Shown here piece by piece: positions 8,094 to 16,402 of a stretch of 30,756 nt of DNA. A program made the translations under genes and the position numbers. The DNA is from REDI01 sp038123735 (GTDB lineage: Bacteria > Myxococcota_A > UBA796 > GCA-2862545). Position 1 is the first letter of the stretch; every line of letters begins with the position of its first letter. Below the pieces are notes generated by a model. The model did no database searches, was not told where the DNA came from, and saw only the letters and a program-made list of their open reading frames with translations. Where the stretch lies: contig JAYPAP010000032.1 of NCBI GenBank assembly GCA_038123735.1, forward strand, positions 1-30,756, in the 5' to 3' direction.

Positions 8094-8097
8094 TATG

Positions 8098-9030
8098 ATG
8101 AGTCTGCGCCATGTCTGTTCTGGCTGCGGCGGATGTTGTCAGGGAAGCATCGTCCACCTCATCAACCACGAGGAGAGCGACCGCGTCATTTCCTATGCGG
8201 ACCAACTTGGCATCGACCAGCCGATCGACGAAGGGCGATTGCGGCTTCATGACGGGAAGTGTGCGTTCCTGCTCAATGACCGAAAATGCGCCATTCACAA
8301 TGCCTTTGGCGAGTCTGCCAAGCCCCTGATATGCCGTCAGTTCCCCTATGTCGTCATCGACACCGAGTCCGGCAGACGCGAGGGGATCGACCCAGCATCC
8401 ATCGCGTGGCACACGACACGGCAGGCGGGGGATGTTCTGACGCCACCGCCCAATGCTGAGGCGAGACCTGCTTATTTACCCGAGGCACAAGCCCGAGTGG
8501 AACAACAACTCGTCACTCTTTGTGCCGACGAACGTGCGCATTTCTCCCATCTCTTGGGCTTGCTGTGTGCCTCTCCGCATTCGCCGCCCGGCCTGCCTCC
8601 GGGCTTTACGGAGAGATGGTTGCAGACCATTCAGGCAGCGCCGCTTCTCAGGCTCTTGGACCACCCAGCCGTCGGTCCCGATCACCGGTCCATCATCACG
8701 GGAATGGTCCACACGGCATCCACGTTCTCCAGCCCGCCGAAGGTCGAGCTGACCGACGGTCAGAATCGAGACGCCCTCGATCTTGTGGCCGCAACCCTTC
8801 ATTTACGGCTGATTACCACCGTCCCCATCGTCCAGGCCTCAGCACTACTCCTCGCCGGGGGCGTCATTTTAAGCGCATGGCACGATGGCCCATTCGCGGT
8901 CAGCCTATCGACGTGGTGTCGAATCCTTCGCGCTGGCCCGTTCTGGCAGGCCCTCACGCCCACTCCGGCTCATCTGCAATGGCTGGCTACTGGTCAGACT
9001 CCGCCAGGGTCGTCGCCAGCCATGCCTTGA
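8098..9030 (+). CDS. YkgJ-type cysteine-cluster protein (putative Fe/Zn chelating)
   Basis: A 310-residue protein starting MSLRHVC at ATG 8098 (tandem ATG at 8095 possible). The first 85 residues carry the full YkgJ-family cysteine cluster: CSGCGGCC close to the N-terminus, GKCAFLLNDRKCAIH in the middle, and LICRQFPYVV at the end. This set of about eight cysteines plus a His is known as a putative metal or Fe-S centre; the FliB lysine methylases share the cluster. The remaining 220 residues are longer than in the small YkgJ proteins, largely helical in appearance, and not recognised. No signal peptide is present, so it is probably cytoplasmic. Its last 44 bases overlap the 3' end of the opposite-strand hydrolase gene. 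The activity is unknown; metal-dependent protein modification is one possibility. Confidence 0.8.
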   Translation: MSLRHVCSGCGGCCQGSIVHLINHEESDRVISYADQLGIDQPIDEGRLRLHDGKCAFLLNDRKCAIHNAFGESAKPLICRQFPYVVIDTESGRREGIDPASIAWHTTRQAGDVLTPPPNAEARPAYLPEAQARVEQQLVTLCADERAHFSHLLGLLCASPHSPPGLPPGFTERWLQTIQAAPLLRLLDHPAVGPDHRSIITGMVHTASTFSSPPKVELTDGQNRDALDLVAATLHLRLITTVPIVQASALLLAGGVILSAWHDGPFAVSLSTWCRILRAGPFWQALTPTPAHLQWLATGQTPPGSSPAMP

Positions 9031-9796
9031 GATCATCAAAGACCTGATCCTTCTGCACTTCATTAAAGATCTCGTGGTAGAACCCATCATACTCACGGGT
9101 CTCTGATGGGCCACCCCAGGCCTTGGCGTGCTCGAGCGCGGGACCTGGCGCCACGATTTGATCTTCAGTCCCCACCATGGTCAACAGCGGTAATCGCCCG
9201 GATGAGGCCGACGCGCGAACATGGGCCTGGGCCCGCAACAGCTCGGTGTACCAACGGGCCGTTACTGTGCCAAAAACCATGGGATGTTCACGGTATTTCT
9301 TCACGACATCCGCATCGTGGGTGAGCAGGTCTGGATTCAGTCCCGTAGCGTTCGTAAATGTGGGCCAAATACTCGATAAGGCCTTTCCTAGTGCCTTCTT
9401 TACTGGTGCATCGATGGTGTCCAAGACATTTGGTGCCGAAACAGCCAAGGCGCGGATGCCCGTGGAGAGCCCAACAGCGGCGGTATACAGCGCGATCAAC
9501 CCACCGGTCGAATGCCCCAAAAGCACCGGTGCCCCGTCGCAAGTCGCAGCCGCTGCCTCCACATCGAGCACATACTCATCCCACGACATGACATGCCCTC
9601 GGCGACCGTCACTCGCACCGTGCCCGCGAAACTCAAGGACTACTGCCCTATACCCAGCAGTTACGAGCATCTCCACCACGTGCTCATACCGACCCATGTG
9701 CTCAGCCAGACCCGGGAGGACAAGGACGGGAACTCCTTCGCCCCTGGAAAAAATACGTAGTTTGACGCCATCTTTTGCCGTTACATAGGATTCCAC
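8987..9796 (-). CDS. Alpha/beta hydrolase, monoglyceride lipase/lysophospholipase-like
   Basis: A serine hydrolase of the Hydrolase_4 (S33, monoacylglycerol lipase-like) group. I place the start at GTG 9796, giving 269 residues beginning MESYVTAKDGVKLRIF, because a perfect GGAGG lies 6 bases upstream; the upstream ATG at 9823 lacks a ribosome binding site and would add nine residues. The nucleophile elbow is GHSTGG (Ser96 from this start), with the acid in GTEDQIV and the His in YDGFYHEIFNE, matching the family triad. VLPGLAEHMGRYEHVV and EFRGHGASDGRRGHV are the oxyanion and lid-proximal landmarks of monoglyceride lipases. No signal peptide is seen, so it is likely cytoplasmic or peripheral to the membrane. 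It ends inside the convergent YkgJ-like gene. The substrate (monoacylglycerol, lysophospholipid or another ester) is not determined. Confidence 0.88.
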   Translation of the reverse strand: MESYVTAKDGVKLRIFSRGEGVPVLVLPGLAEHMGRYEHVVEMLVTAGYRAVVLEFRGHGASDGRRGHVMSWDEYVLDVEAAAATCDGAPVLLGHSTGGLIALYTAAVGLSTGIRALAVSAPNVLDTIDAPVKKALGKALSSIWPTFTNATGLNPDLLTHDADVVKKYREHPMVFGTVTARWYTELLRAQAHVRASASSGRLPLLTMVGTEDQIVAPGPALEHAKAWGGPSETREYDGFYHEIFNEVQKDQVFDDLKAWLATTLAESDQ

Positions 9797-9802
9797 ACGC
9801 CA

Positions 9803-9807
9803 CCTCC
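9803..9807 (-). promoter_or_regulatory. Ribosome binding site that decides the hydrolase start
   Basis: Reading on the - strand this is GGAGG, 6 bases before GTG 9794-9796. It lies inside the longer frame beginning at ATG 9823, which has no comparable site, so the shorter protein is preferred. Confidence 0.65.
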
Positions 9808-9935
9808 AAACATCCCACTGCATCGCGATCGGTGCGCTGTACCCTCACCCTCTCAAGATCGCCACCAAAACACCGATGTCCTTTCCATCGCGAAACGTAG
9901 GGAGACGGTGATACACTCCCGCGGGGGGAGTTTAC

Positions 9936-12900
9936 ATGGGAACCGATCGGAAATTGTGGCGCGCGTTGGCGCTACCGATCATCTGCGTTGGAGTTGTGTC
10001 CTGGCTATTCGGCCCAACCGATGCCCACGCTCGTGAAGCCTATTGGTGGACGGGATCGAGCGATGGACGCTGCAATGGAGGGTCCGGCACCGTTGAGACA
10101 GAGATGAAAGCCGCCGGAGCCACCGACTTTACGGACTCCGCGACCTTCCCGTCGACAGCGGACTGGTCCGACATCGATGTATTCGTCGTCGTCTGTCCGC
10201 GCGTTGCCATATCTACGGCCAATAAGAACGCTATCAAGGACCATGTCGACAAAGGTGGTAAGCTGGTCATCATCGGGGAAGGAGATTCGTACTGGCAGAC
10301 GGCGACCCACGCCAATGACCTCCTCTCCCACGTAGGCGCAGCGAGTCGGTTCGTCCTCGATAACATTGGAACCGCCAAAGTGGTGGGTAGTCACCCCCTA
10401 ACCACGAGCGTCGGCACCCTATCCTACACGTTCGGCTCCTCGATCACCGCTGGGTCAGCGGCGACGAAGTTCTTCCAGGATTCAGGCGATTGGGTGGGAG
10501 TTGTGGAAGGAAGGACCATCATGGTCGGCGACTGGTCATTCTGGAAGAGCACCCTCGCCGGCAATAAACAGTTCATGCGCAACGTCTGGACCTGGGAGCC
10601 ATGTGTTCGCTCAACGATGTACCGCGACCGCGACGGAGATGGCTACGGGGACTCGGGCACCACCGTATATGCATGTTCTGGATATACAGGATTCTCCAAA
10701 ACTTCTGGGGACTGCGACGATACGAGCGCCATCACCTACCCCGGCGCACCAGAAGTGGTTGGAGATGGAAAAGACCAGTCCTGCGATGGAAAAGAGACCT
10801 GCTATGTAGATTCTGACGATGATGGATATCGAACGACGGGCACGGTAGTCAGCGCCGATCCCGACTGCAGCGATACCGGTGAAGCCCTCGCAACGGAGCC
10901 CGCTGGCGACTGCAATGACAGCAACGCGACCATTAATCCTGGTGCCACGGAGATCATCGGGGATGAGGTGGATCAGGACTGCGATACCCGAGAGTCCTGT
11001 TACGCGAATAGCGACGGAGATGGCTACCGTACTACGGACGTGATCACGAGTTCGGATGCCGACTGTAGCGACTCGGGTGAGGCCAAATCGACCCTTCCGA
11101 GTGGGGACTGCAACGATAGCGATTCCTCGATATACCCAGGGGCTACCGAGATTATCTCGGACGGGATCGACCAGGACTGCGATACGCGGGAGCTGTGCTA
11201 TCGCGATCAGGATGGTGATTCCTGGCGTACAAACACCACCATTATCAGTGTCAACCTCTCATGCACCGACTCTGGAGAAGCCCCCGCATCGATGGCAGCA
11301 CCTGACTGCGATGACCTCGACCCGCTGACTAACCCAGGTTCTACCGAGATTATTGCCGACGGCAAAGACCAGACCTGCGACGGAGCCGAAGTCTGCTACG
11401 TCAACGTGGACGGCGACGGATACCGCATCGACACCACAGTGGCCTCCACCGACCCCGATTGCTCGGACTCCGGGGAAGCGCTCCGAACGCTTCCATCCGG
11501 CGACTGCGACGATACAGAGCCAACCACCTATCCTGGGGCCTTCGAGGTCATCGGCGATGAGGTCGACCAGGACTGTGACGACACCGAACGTTGTTATCAG
11601 GACCTAGACAATGATGGGTACCGCACCCTGCTGACCTCCGTGTCCACCGATGTGGACTGTACCGACAGTGGCGAGGCGAAGGCATCTGAGCCCTCCGGCG
11701 ACTGCAAAGATAACGATGCCGCCATCAATCCGGCCGCCACCGAGATCCCCTACGACGGAATCGACCAAGACTGCTCCGGGCGCGACCTCTGCGATGTCGA
11801 TGGAGATGGCGTCGATGCGCCCACGGGATCGTGTTTCGGCACCGACTGCGACGATGATGATGACGACATCTCTCCCCTCGCTACTGAGATTTGGTACGAC
11901 GATGTCGACCAGGACTGCGATGGCTGGTCCGACTACGATGCCGACTATGACGGCTTTGACTCAGACCGATTTGGCGGCGACGACTGCAATGACGACGATG
12001 AGGACATCTCACCGGATGCGGAAGAGATCTGGTACGACGCCGTCGACCAAGACTGCGATGGAACCAGCGACTTCGATGCAGATGGGGATGGCTTCGAGAG
12101 CGAGGATTGGGGCGGAACCGACTGCGACGACGAAGACGACCTGGTTTATCCCGGGGCCCCAGAGCTCGAAGATGGGGTGGACAATGACTGCAACGGGGTC
12201 AGCGAGTCCGATGATTCGGATGGCGATGGGATCCCGGATGAGTTGGAGATTGCCTTCGGGACCGACCCACTGGACGCAGACTCCGATGATGATGGAGTTC
12301 CCGATGATGAGGAATGGGGCGAGGATCTAGAAGCCCCAATCGATTCCGACGACGACGGCGTGCTAGACGCCGCTGACCCAGACGATGATGGCGACGGGCT
12401 TCTAACCATCGACGAAGGCACCGATGACACCGACGAGGATGGGCTACCGGATCACCTCGACCTCGACTCTGACGATGACGGGATCTCGGATGAGGTCGAA
12501 GGTCTCGACGATGCAGACGCCGACGGTACTCCGAATGCGTACGATCTCGACTCCGATGACGACTCGATTCCCGACGCGGAGGAGCAGGACGGTGACTCGG
12601 ATGGCGATGGATTACCCGACCGCATCGACCCCGATGATGATGGTGATGGATGGTCCACTTTTGAGGAATCGAGCTGGCCAGCAGATGTAGACCAAGACGG
12701 CCTCGCCAATGCGCTGGATACCGACTCGGACGGCGATGGCATCGCTGATAGCGAGGAACCGGTCGACGATATCGACTGTGACGGCGTCGACAGCGTTATC
12801 GATTCCGATGACTTTGATGGTCCGTGCAGGCCCCCTCAAATCGAAGAGGAGCTGTATTTTGGGGGCTGTCGTGGAGCCAATACAGTAGGTTCCAGCGGAC

Positions 12901-12962
12901 TTGCCGCCCTGTTCATCCCGCTCATCCTGCTCGCAGTTCGGCGGCGGAGAACTGGAGTGTAG
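9936..12962 (+). CDS. Large surface protein with MopE repeats, Asp-rich stalk and MYXO-CTERM-like tail
   Basis: A 1008-residue exported protein. GGGGGAG precedes the ATG. Residues 1-32 are a signal peptide (cleavage near AHA). Residues about 33-222 form a globular domain with DWSDIDVFVVVCPR and KGGKLVIIGEGDSYW, which read like a Rossmann/flavodoxin-type or class-I-amidotransferase-like fold. Residues about 223-757 carry nine MopE-type Cys/Asp units. Residues about 758-965 are thrombospondin type-3-like DxDxDG calcium-binding repeats. The tail has FGGCRG, a hydrophobic helix (AALFIPLILLAV) and RRRR, the arrangement of MYXO-CTERM signals, in which a Cys just before the helix is the processed or lipid-anchored residue. 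It is therefore probably anchored on the cell surface and calcium stabilised. An O-antigen-ligase-family gene starts 4 bases downstream. Function is unknown; adhesin or matrix protein is the natural guess. Confidence 0.9.
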   Translation: MGTDRKLWRALALPIICVGVVSWLFGPTDAHAREAYWWTGSSDGRCNGGSGTVETEMKAAGATDFTDSATFPSTADWSDIDVFVVVCPRVAISTANKNAIKDHVDKGGKLVIIGEGDSYWQTATHANDLLSHVGAASRFVLDNIGTAKVVGSHPLTTSVGTLSYTFGSSITAGSAATKFFQDSGDWVGVVEGRTIMVGDWSFWKSTLAGNKQFMRNVWTWEPCVRSTMYRDRDGDGYGDSGTTVYACSGYTGFSKTSGDCDDTSAITYPGAPEVVGDGKDQSCDGKETCYVDSDDDGYRTTGTVVSADPDCSDTGEALATEPAGDCNDSNATINPGATEIIGDEVDQDCDTRESCYANSDGDGYRTTDVITSSDADCSDSGEAKSTLPSGDCNDSDSSIYPGATEIISDGIDQDCDTRELCYRDQDGDSWRTNTTIISVNLSCTDSGEAPASMAAPDCDDLDPLTNPGSTEIIADGKDQTCDGAEVCYVNVDGDGYRIDTTVASTDPDCSDSGEALRTLPSGDCDDTEPTTYPGAFEVIGDEVDQDCDDTERCYQDLDNDGYRTLLTSVSTDVDCTDSGEAKASEPSGDCKDNDAAINPAATEIPYDGIDQDCSGRDLCDVDGDGVDAPTGSCFGTDCDDDDDDISPLATEIWYDDVDQDCDGWSDYDADYDGFDSDRFGGDDCNDDDEDISPDAEEIWYDAVDQDCDGTSDFDADGDGFESEDWGGTDCDDEDDLVYPGAPELEDGVDNDCNGVSESDDSDGDGIPDELEIAFGTDPLDADSDDDGVPDDEEWGEDLEAPIDSDDDGVLDAADPDDDGDGLLTIDEGTDDTDEDGLPDHLDLDSDDDGISDEVEGLDDADADGTPNAYDLDSDDDSIPDAEEQDGDSDGDGLPDRIDPDDDGDGWSTFEESSWPADVDQDGLANALDTDSDGDGIADSEEPVDDIDCDGVDSVIDSDDFDGPCRPPQIEEELYFGGCRGANTVGSSGLAALFIPLILLAVRRRRTGV
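10602..12207 (+). repeat. Nine tandem MopE-type Cys/Asp repeat units
   Basis: Six units of about 65 residues start at residue 223 and follow the plan CY-x-D-x-D-x-DGYRT ... DC-x-DSGEA ... GDC-x-D-x(4)-YPGA-x-E-x(5)-D-x-DQDCD. Three shorter units of about 48 residues (from about residue 612) lose the middle Cys segment. The last unit closes in DNDCNGVSE. Sequence identity between units is moderate rather than near perfect, pointing to old duplications. Confidence 0.85.
12208..12830 (+). repeat. Thrombospondin type-3-like DxDxDG repeats
   Basis: About 200 residues dominated by Asp, with recurring DSDGDGIPDE, DSDDDGVPDD, DPDDDGDG and DLDSDDDGISDE. Such strings bind calcium in thrombospondin type-3 and related bacterial stalks. 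The high Asp content produces long false open frames on both strands here. Confidence 0.85.
12864..12959 (+). other. MYXO-CTERM-like C-terminal sorting signal
   Basis: The final 32 residues contain GCRG, a hydrophobic segment of about 15-17 residues and the basic end RRRRTG. This tripartite layout (Cys, membrane helix, Arg cluster) is that of MYXO-CTERM/GlyGly-CTERM-type surface sorting signals. The matching protease is not in the window. Confidence 0.7.
12954..12957 (+). promoter_or_regulatory. Ribosome binding site for a TTG start at 12967
   Basis: GGAG inside the last codons of the MYXO-CTERM protein lies 9 bases before TTG 12967. It sets the start of the next gene; the frame is open further back to 12901 but that part only shadows the upstream gene. 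Confidence 0.5.
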
Positions 12963-12966
12963 TGGA

Positions 12967-15282
12967 TTGACGGCCGGCACTCCAATCCCATACGTCATCG
13001 TCGCGATTGCAGCATTAGCCGCCAGTATCGTTCCGTTTGGCACGGTACACGACCCGGCGTGGGTCATCATCGGCGCGCTGCTCACCACTCCGTTTCTCGT
13101 CGCGCAGAGCCGACCCCTGCGGGACCCGGTGATGGCTCCCTTCCTCGGCCTTCTCGCCCTCGCAGCGTTTCTTCTGGTCCCGCTTCCCCGCAGCATTCAC
13201 AACGTGCTCCGAGGGCCTCTCGTAGACCACACCCCATCCGACCTCATCCTCCCGACTGGCTGGGTTCGCCCATTGGCGGTCGATCCGCATCAGACCCTGG
13301 TCACGCTATCGTGGTGGATCGGGGTAGTCGTATTTATAGCTACGATTAGCTGGGGCGTTCAGGTCCACGGAAAGGGGCTAGAGCGCCGGCTGAGCTGGTG
13401 CATTGTGGGAACTGGCCTTGGTGTGGCCGCATGGGGAGTGGTGCAGCGCCTCGTGGATGCCGAACAGATCGGGCTTGGCGTACCCACTCGGTCGACCAAT
13501 CCGTTCTTTGGTCCATTCGTCAATGTCAACCACGCTGCGGTGCTTCTACTGGTCGCCACGTGGATGAGCGCTATTCTCATCTTTCGAGCCTCTTCCTTAC
13601 GATCACGCTTGTTGGCAGGGGTCTGCGCATTGAGCCTCGCCGGTAGCGCGATCCTCACCGGCAGCCGCAGCCCCCTTCTCGTGTTGCCCCTGATGGCGTT
13701 CGCCATCGTGCTGTGGCGGGGCAGTCGTTCCGTGCGTCTTACCTTGGGAACCCTCGGTATTGCAGGACTGGTGGTGCTGCTGCTGGTCGGCAACGATCTC
13801 GCATTTTTCTTCTCGGAGTGGATTGAACCCGGCTCCACGTACCACGGACTCGTCCACGCGCGGCTCCAGCTCTGGACGGACGCGTGGCGGATCTTCATCG
13901 ACACCCCGGTGGTCGGTGTCGGTCCGGGTGGGTTTGCGGAGTTGTACCCGGCCTATAAATCCTCTTTCCAATACTCGCGGGCCACGCATGCTCACTTCGA
14001 TGGGCTCCAGTTTCTCATCGAAATGGGGCTCCTTGGATCCCTGTTCCTCGTGGTGATGTCCGGCATGCTGGTGTTCCGGCTCACGCGAGGCTGGCGTGTC
14101 GGCGCGACCGACGCAGCGATGCTCATGCAGTGGGCAGGCGCAATGGCTACCCTGCTCCTCCCATCACTATGGGGGTTTCCCCTCCGTACTGGAGCCATGT
14201 CACTCATCTTAGCGTTGACGGTCGCGGTGCTCATCGGAGCTGGCCGAGGTGCCATACTCCCCAAGTCGGCAACACCGGTCACCGGGTGGTTGCGGGCCAT
14301 ACCGGGCGTTGTCGCAATCGTATTTGGCATGACCACGCTGCTCTTACCATCGACCACCATCTACGGCCCACGACCTGAACCACCAGGTGATGCCCAGGCA
14401 TGCGAGTCCTTGGTTTCAGCCCACCCTTGGGATGGTCGTCTCATCTTCCGGTGTATGCAGCATAATTCAGGTTCAAACACGCAGAAGAAGTGGGCATTGG
14501 CCGCCAAGAGAGCCGATCCCACCCACCCCCTCGTGCTGGCGACCGTCGCGGAGACATTTGAGCGAGAGGGCGATGCAAACGAGGCGCTCTACGCCCAAGT
14601 AGATGCCTTCGCCCAAGACTATCCCACCGACGATCTCCAGGAATATCTCTTGCGTCGGTGGCTCAAGAACGACACCACCGTCCAAAAGGCGGTGGAGATG
14701 CTTCACCAGCGTCGGCCGGCGCGCGCATGCGCTGTCGCTGATGGCGCGCTGCGTTCTGGACGAGAGTCAGCCGGACTGGACTGGCTCCAGCGCGGCGCCC
14801 AAGTCGACCGGAGCTGCGCGCTCTCGTGGGTGTGGCACCTCATTCAGCGCGATCGTCCGGAGGAAGCCGGCGACATCCTCGACAAGTGGCGATCGCACTG
14901 CGCCTTGGAGATCATGGACGCCCGCCTTCATATCGCCCTCGACGATCCGGAAACTACGGCGGCGATCCTCACCAACGCTGAAGGGCAATGCCATTCCGAT
15001 TGGGGACACCAACGCATCGCGGAGCTCCGAACCCAAGTCTCCATCATCAGCGGCCAGCAACCGGAGCTCGATACTGCGCTTTCCAACCTGACCCCCCATC
15101 CTCCGGGCTCAAGGTCCGGAGCGATCCGCTTTCGCAGCGTCGGATTCGGACTGCGTCGCGCAGGTCGTACTCAAGAGGCTATCCAGGTGTTTGAACAGTT
15201 GTTCTTGGGCATGGGCAGTCCCCAAGATATGGAGCGTCTAGTCGCGCTCAACGCGGCGCTCAACTTCCCCGAGCCCCAATGA
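12967..15282 (+). CDS. O-antigen ligase/polymerase family membrane protein with repeat-like C-terminal domain
   Basis: A 771-residue protein from TTG 12967. Roughly the first 470 residues are membrane helices of the Wzy_C (O-antigen ligase) type. The signature periplasmic loop is ARLQLWTDAWRIF, PVVGVGPGGF and YSRATHAHFDGLQFLIEMGLLG, where the conserved H-x-x-x-L region is expected to handle the lipid-linked glycan. Residues about 480-771 are soluble with helical repeats of TPR-like character (HPLVLATVAETFEREGDANEALYAQ, SVGFGLRRAGRTQEAIQVFEQLFLG). Such ligases with TPR tails include WaaL/Wzy-like enzymes and PglL-like protein O-oligosaccharyltransferases, which move a glycan from undecaprenyl diphosphate to lipid A, another glycan or a protein. 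The 4-base spacing to the surface-protein gene suggests co-expression. It may act on that protein or on the polysaccharide made downstream; the acceptor is not known. Confidence 0.85.
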   Translation: MTAGTPIPYVIVAIAALAASIVPFGTVHDPAWVIIGALLTTPFLVAQSRPLRDPVMAPFLGLLALAAFLLVPLPRSIHNVLRGPLVDHTPSDLILPTGWVRPLAVDPHQTLVTLSWWIGVVVFIATISWGVQVHGKGLERRLSWCIVGTGLGVAAWGVVQRLVDAEQIGLGVPTRSTNPFFGPFVNVNHAAVLLLVATWMSAILIFRASSLRSRLLAGVCALSLAGSAILTGSRSPLLVLPLMAFAIVLWRGSRSVRLTLGTLGIAGLVVLLLVGNDLAFFFSEWIEPGSTYHGLVHARLQLWTDAWRIFIDTPVVGVGPGGFAELYPAYKSSFQYSRATHAHFDGLQFLIEMGLLGSLFLVVMSGMLVFRLTRGWRVGATDAAMLMQWAGAMATLLLPSLWGFPLRTGAMSLILALTVAVLIGAGRGAILPKSATPVTGWLRAIPGVVAIVFGMTTLLLPSTTIYGPRPEPPGDAQACESLVSAHPWDGRLIFRCMQHNSGSNTQKKWALAAKRADPTHPLVLATVAETFEREGDANEALYAQVDAFAQDYPTDDLQEYLLRRWLKNDTTVQKAVEMLHQRRPARACAVADGALRSGRESAGLDWLQRGAQVDRSCALSWVWHLIQRDRPEEAGDILDKWRSHCALEIMDARLHIALDDPETTAAILTNAEGQCHSDWGHQRIAELRTQVSIISGQQPELDTALSNLTPHPPGSRSGAIRFRSVGFGLRRAGRTQEAIQVFEQLFLGMGSPQDMERLVALNAALNFPEPQ

Positions 15283-15295
15283 AGGCAGCTTCATC

Positions 15296-16402
15296 TTGAC
15301 GACCGACAGTCACCTCATCCTGACCGTAGATTACGAGCTGAACGGCGACGGTTCTGGCGATGTCGACGCGCTCGTTATTCAGCCCATGGCACGTCTTCTC
15401 AACGTCGCTGAGCACTATGGTGTGCCGGTGACCGTATTCGTCGACGTGTCTGAGTTCGCGGCGATGGAGACTTATTCTGACTTGGAGCCCTCTATCTCCC
15501 GAGTCGCCGACCAATTGCGCGAGTGTCTGGATCGCGGGCATGACGTGCAACTGCACCTGCACCCGCAGTGGACCGGCCACCGCCGGGTCGAGGGCACCTT
15601 CGAGGTCAACTTGACCCGTCGGCGTATCGGCGACCTCGGATTCGTGGAAGTCCAAGCCGAGATCCAACAAGGCCTGGCGTGGCTCAAAAAGACCCTCGGC
15701 CCGTCGTGGAGCCCACTGGCCTTTCGAGCTGGGGGATGGGGTATCCAAGGAAATGGAGCGGTTCTCAGGGCGCTGCGGGAGCATGGGCTCTGGATCGAAT
15801 CTTCGGTCGTACCCGGTCTCGCCCAGCTGGGAACCCCGGACTGGTTCGACTTTCGAAATACGCCTACCGACCGGACATGGTGGCGATTCTCGACCGACAC
15901 ATGCGTCCACATGCCACAAGGCCCGCTCGTCCAGGTTCCAATTGCAAGCGCTCGAATTGGGCAACCCCGCAATCTTCTCACCGTCGCTCGAGGCCGCGTT
16001 CGGCGTGCCTTCACCCCGTCTCGCCCGAGCCCAACGCCATCCTCCACCCAACCATGGCGAACGCGCGCGGAGTCATTTCGCTCCACAGCCTGGCTGCTTC
16101 GCCAGAGCCACATGGCAAAGCTCGACTACTGCTTATATCCCGCAGACATCCTCTGCGATATCCAAGCAAAGTGGCTCCAACAGAGCGGGCCCAAGCCACA
16201 CCCCGTAGTCGCCATCGGCCATACCAAAGCGTGGTCATCGCACACCGAAGTCGCGTGTCATGAGNNNNNNNNNNGCCTCAGAGACGGCCTCGTTCCAGGT
16301 ACGTACCAGTCTTGGCTCGCAGCGAGCGGTCTCGCCATCGGTACCCATCAAAGTGAGGTGATGACCGACTCTAACGCTTCTCCCACCGCATCGGGGGAAT
16401 AG
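15296..16402 (+). CDS. Polysaccharide deacetylase-family protein (interrupted by assembly gap)
   Basis: About 368 residues from a TTG at 15296, 13 bases after the ligase gene. The N-terminal half has the metal-dependent deacetylase features: LTVDYELNGDGSGDVDA (Asp12, Glu14), a GVPVTVFVDVSEF strand, and the zinc-type HxH in VQLHLHPQW (His87, His89). GDGSGDV after DYE is typical of exopolysaccharide-locus members of this family. FRAGGWG further on is the usual motif 3. Ten Ns at 16265-16274 break the C-terminus, so the reading frame after the gap is not certain. The frame shown ends GTYQSWLAASG..., which looks like the family's closing strand, and runs to a TAG at 16400-16402. The two other frames stop at 16356 and 16361. 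The enzyme would remove acetyl groups from amino sugars of a nascent or exported polymer. No signal peptide is visible. Confidence 0.8.
   Translation: MTTDSHLILTVDYELNGDGSGDVDALVIQPMARLLNVAEHYGVPVTVFVDVSEFAAMETYSDLEPSISRVADQLRECLDRGHDVQLHLHPQWTGHRRVEGTFEVNLTRRRIGDLGFVEVQAEIQQGLAWLKKTLGPSWSPLAFRAGGWGIQGNGAVLRALREHGLWIESSVVPGLAQLGTPDWFDFRNTPTDRTWWRFSTDTCVHMPQGPLVQVPIASARIGQPRNLLTVARGRVRRAFTPSRPSPTPSSTQPWRTRAESFRSTAWLLRQSHMAKLDYCLYPADILCDIQAKWLQQSGPKPHPVVAIGHTKAWSSHTEVACHEXXXXLRDGLVPGTYQSWLAASGLAIGTHQSEVMTDSNASPTASGE
16265..16274. other. Run of ten Ns (assembly gap)
   Basis: Ten undetermined bases lie inside the 3' part of the deacetylase gene. A gap of exactly ten may be a scaffolder placeholder, so the true length and the downstream frame are unknown. 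Confidence 0.95.

Larger units (their letters stand above)
7861..8097. other. Divergent intergenic region between the DUF1592-family gene and the YkgJ-like gene
   Basis: 237 bases hold the start signals of two divergent genes. The ribosome binding sites are at 7870-7874 (- strand) and 8089-8093 (+ strand). A dyad TTGAT-CACA-ATTAA lies at 7900-7913. No convincing -35/-10 pair was found on either strand. An open frame reaches upstream from the YkgJ-like start to an ATG at 8029, but it lacks a ribosome binding site. Confidence 0.5.

Noticed and set aside
9797..9823. ATG 9823 as the start of the alpha/beta hydrolase
   Set aside because: It has no ribosome binding site, while GTG 9796 has a perfect GGAGG at 6 bases and gives the family-typical N-terminus.
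9909..9917. Extended -10-like TGATACACT before the MopE-repeat gene
   Set aside because: No acceptable -35 lies at the right distance and the implied leader would be only about 12 bases.
10602..12207. Regularly spaced repeats that could be mistaken for a CRISPR-like array
   Set aside because: The units are about 140-200 bases, diverged, and in frame within a coding gene encoding MopE motifs.
11650..12330. Long Met/Thr-rich open frame on the + strand inside the repeat protein
   Set aside because: It is the shifted reading of GATGAC/GACGAT-rich repeat codons. The overlapping frame has a signal peptide, domain structure and sorting tail.
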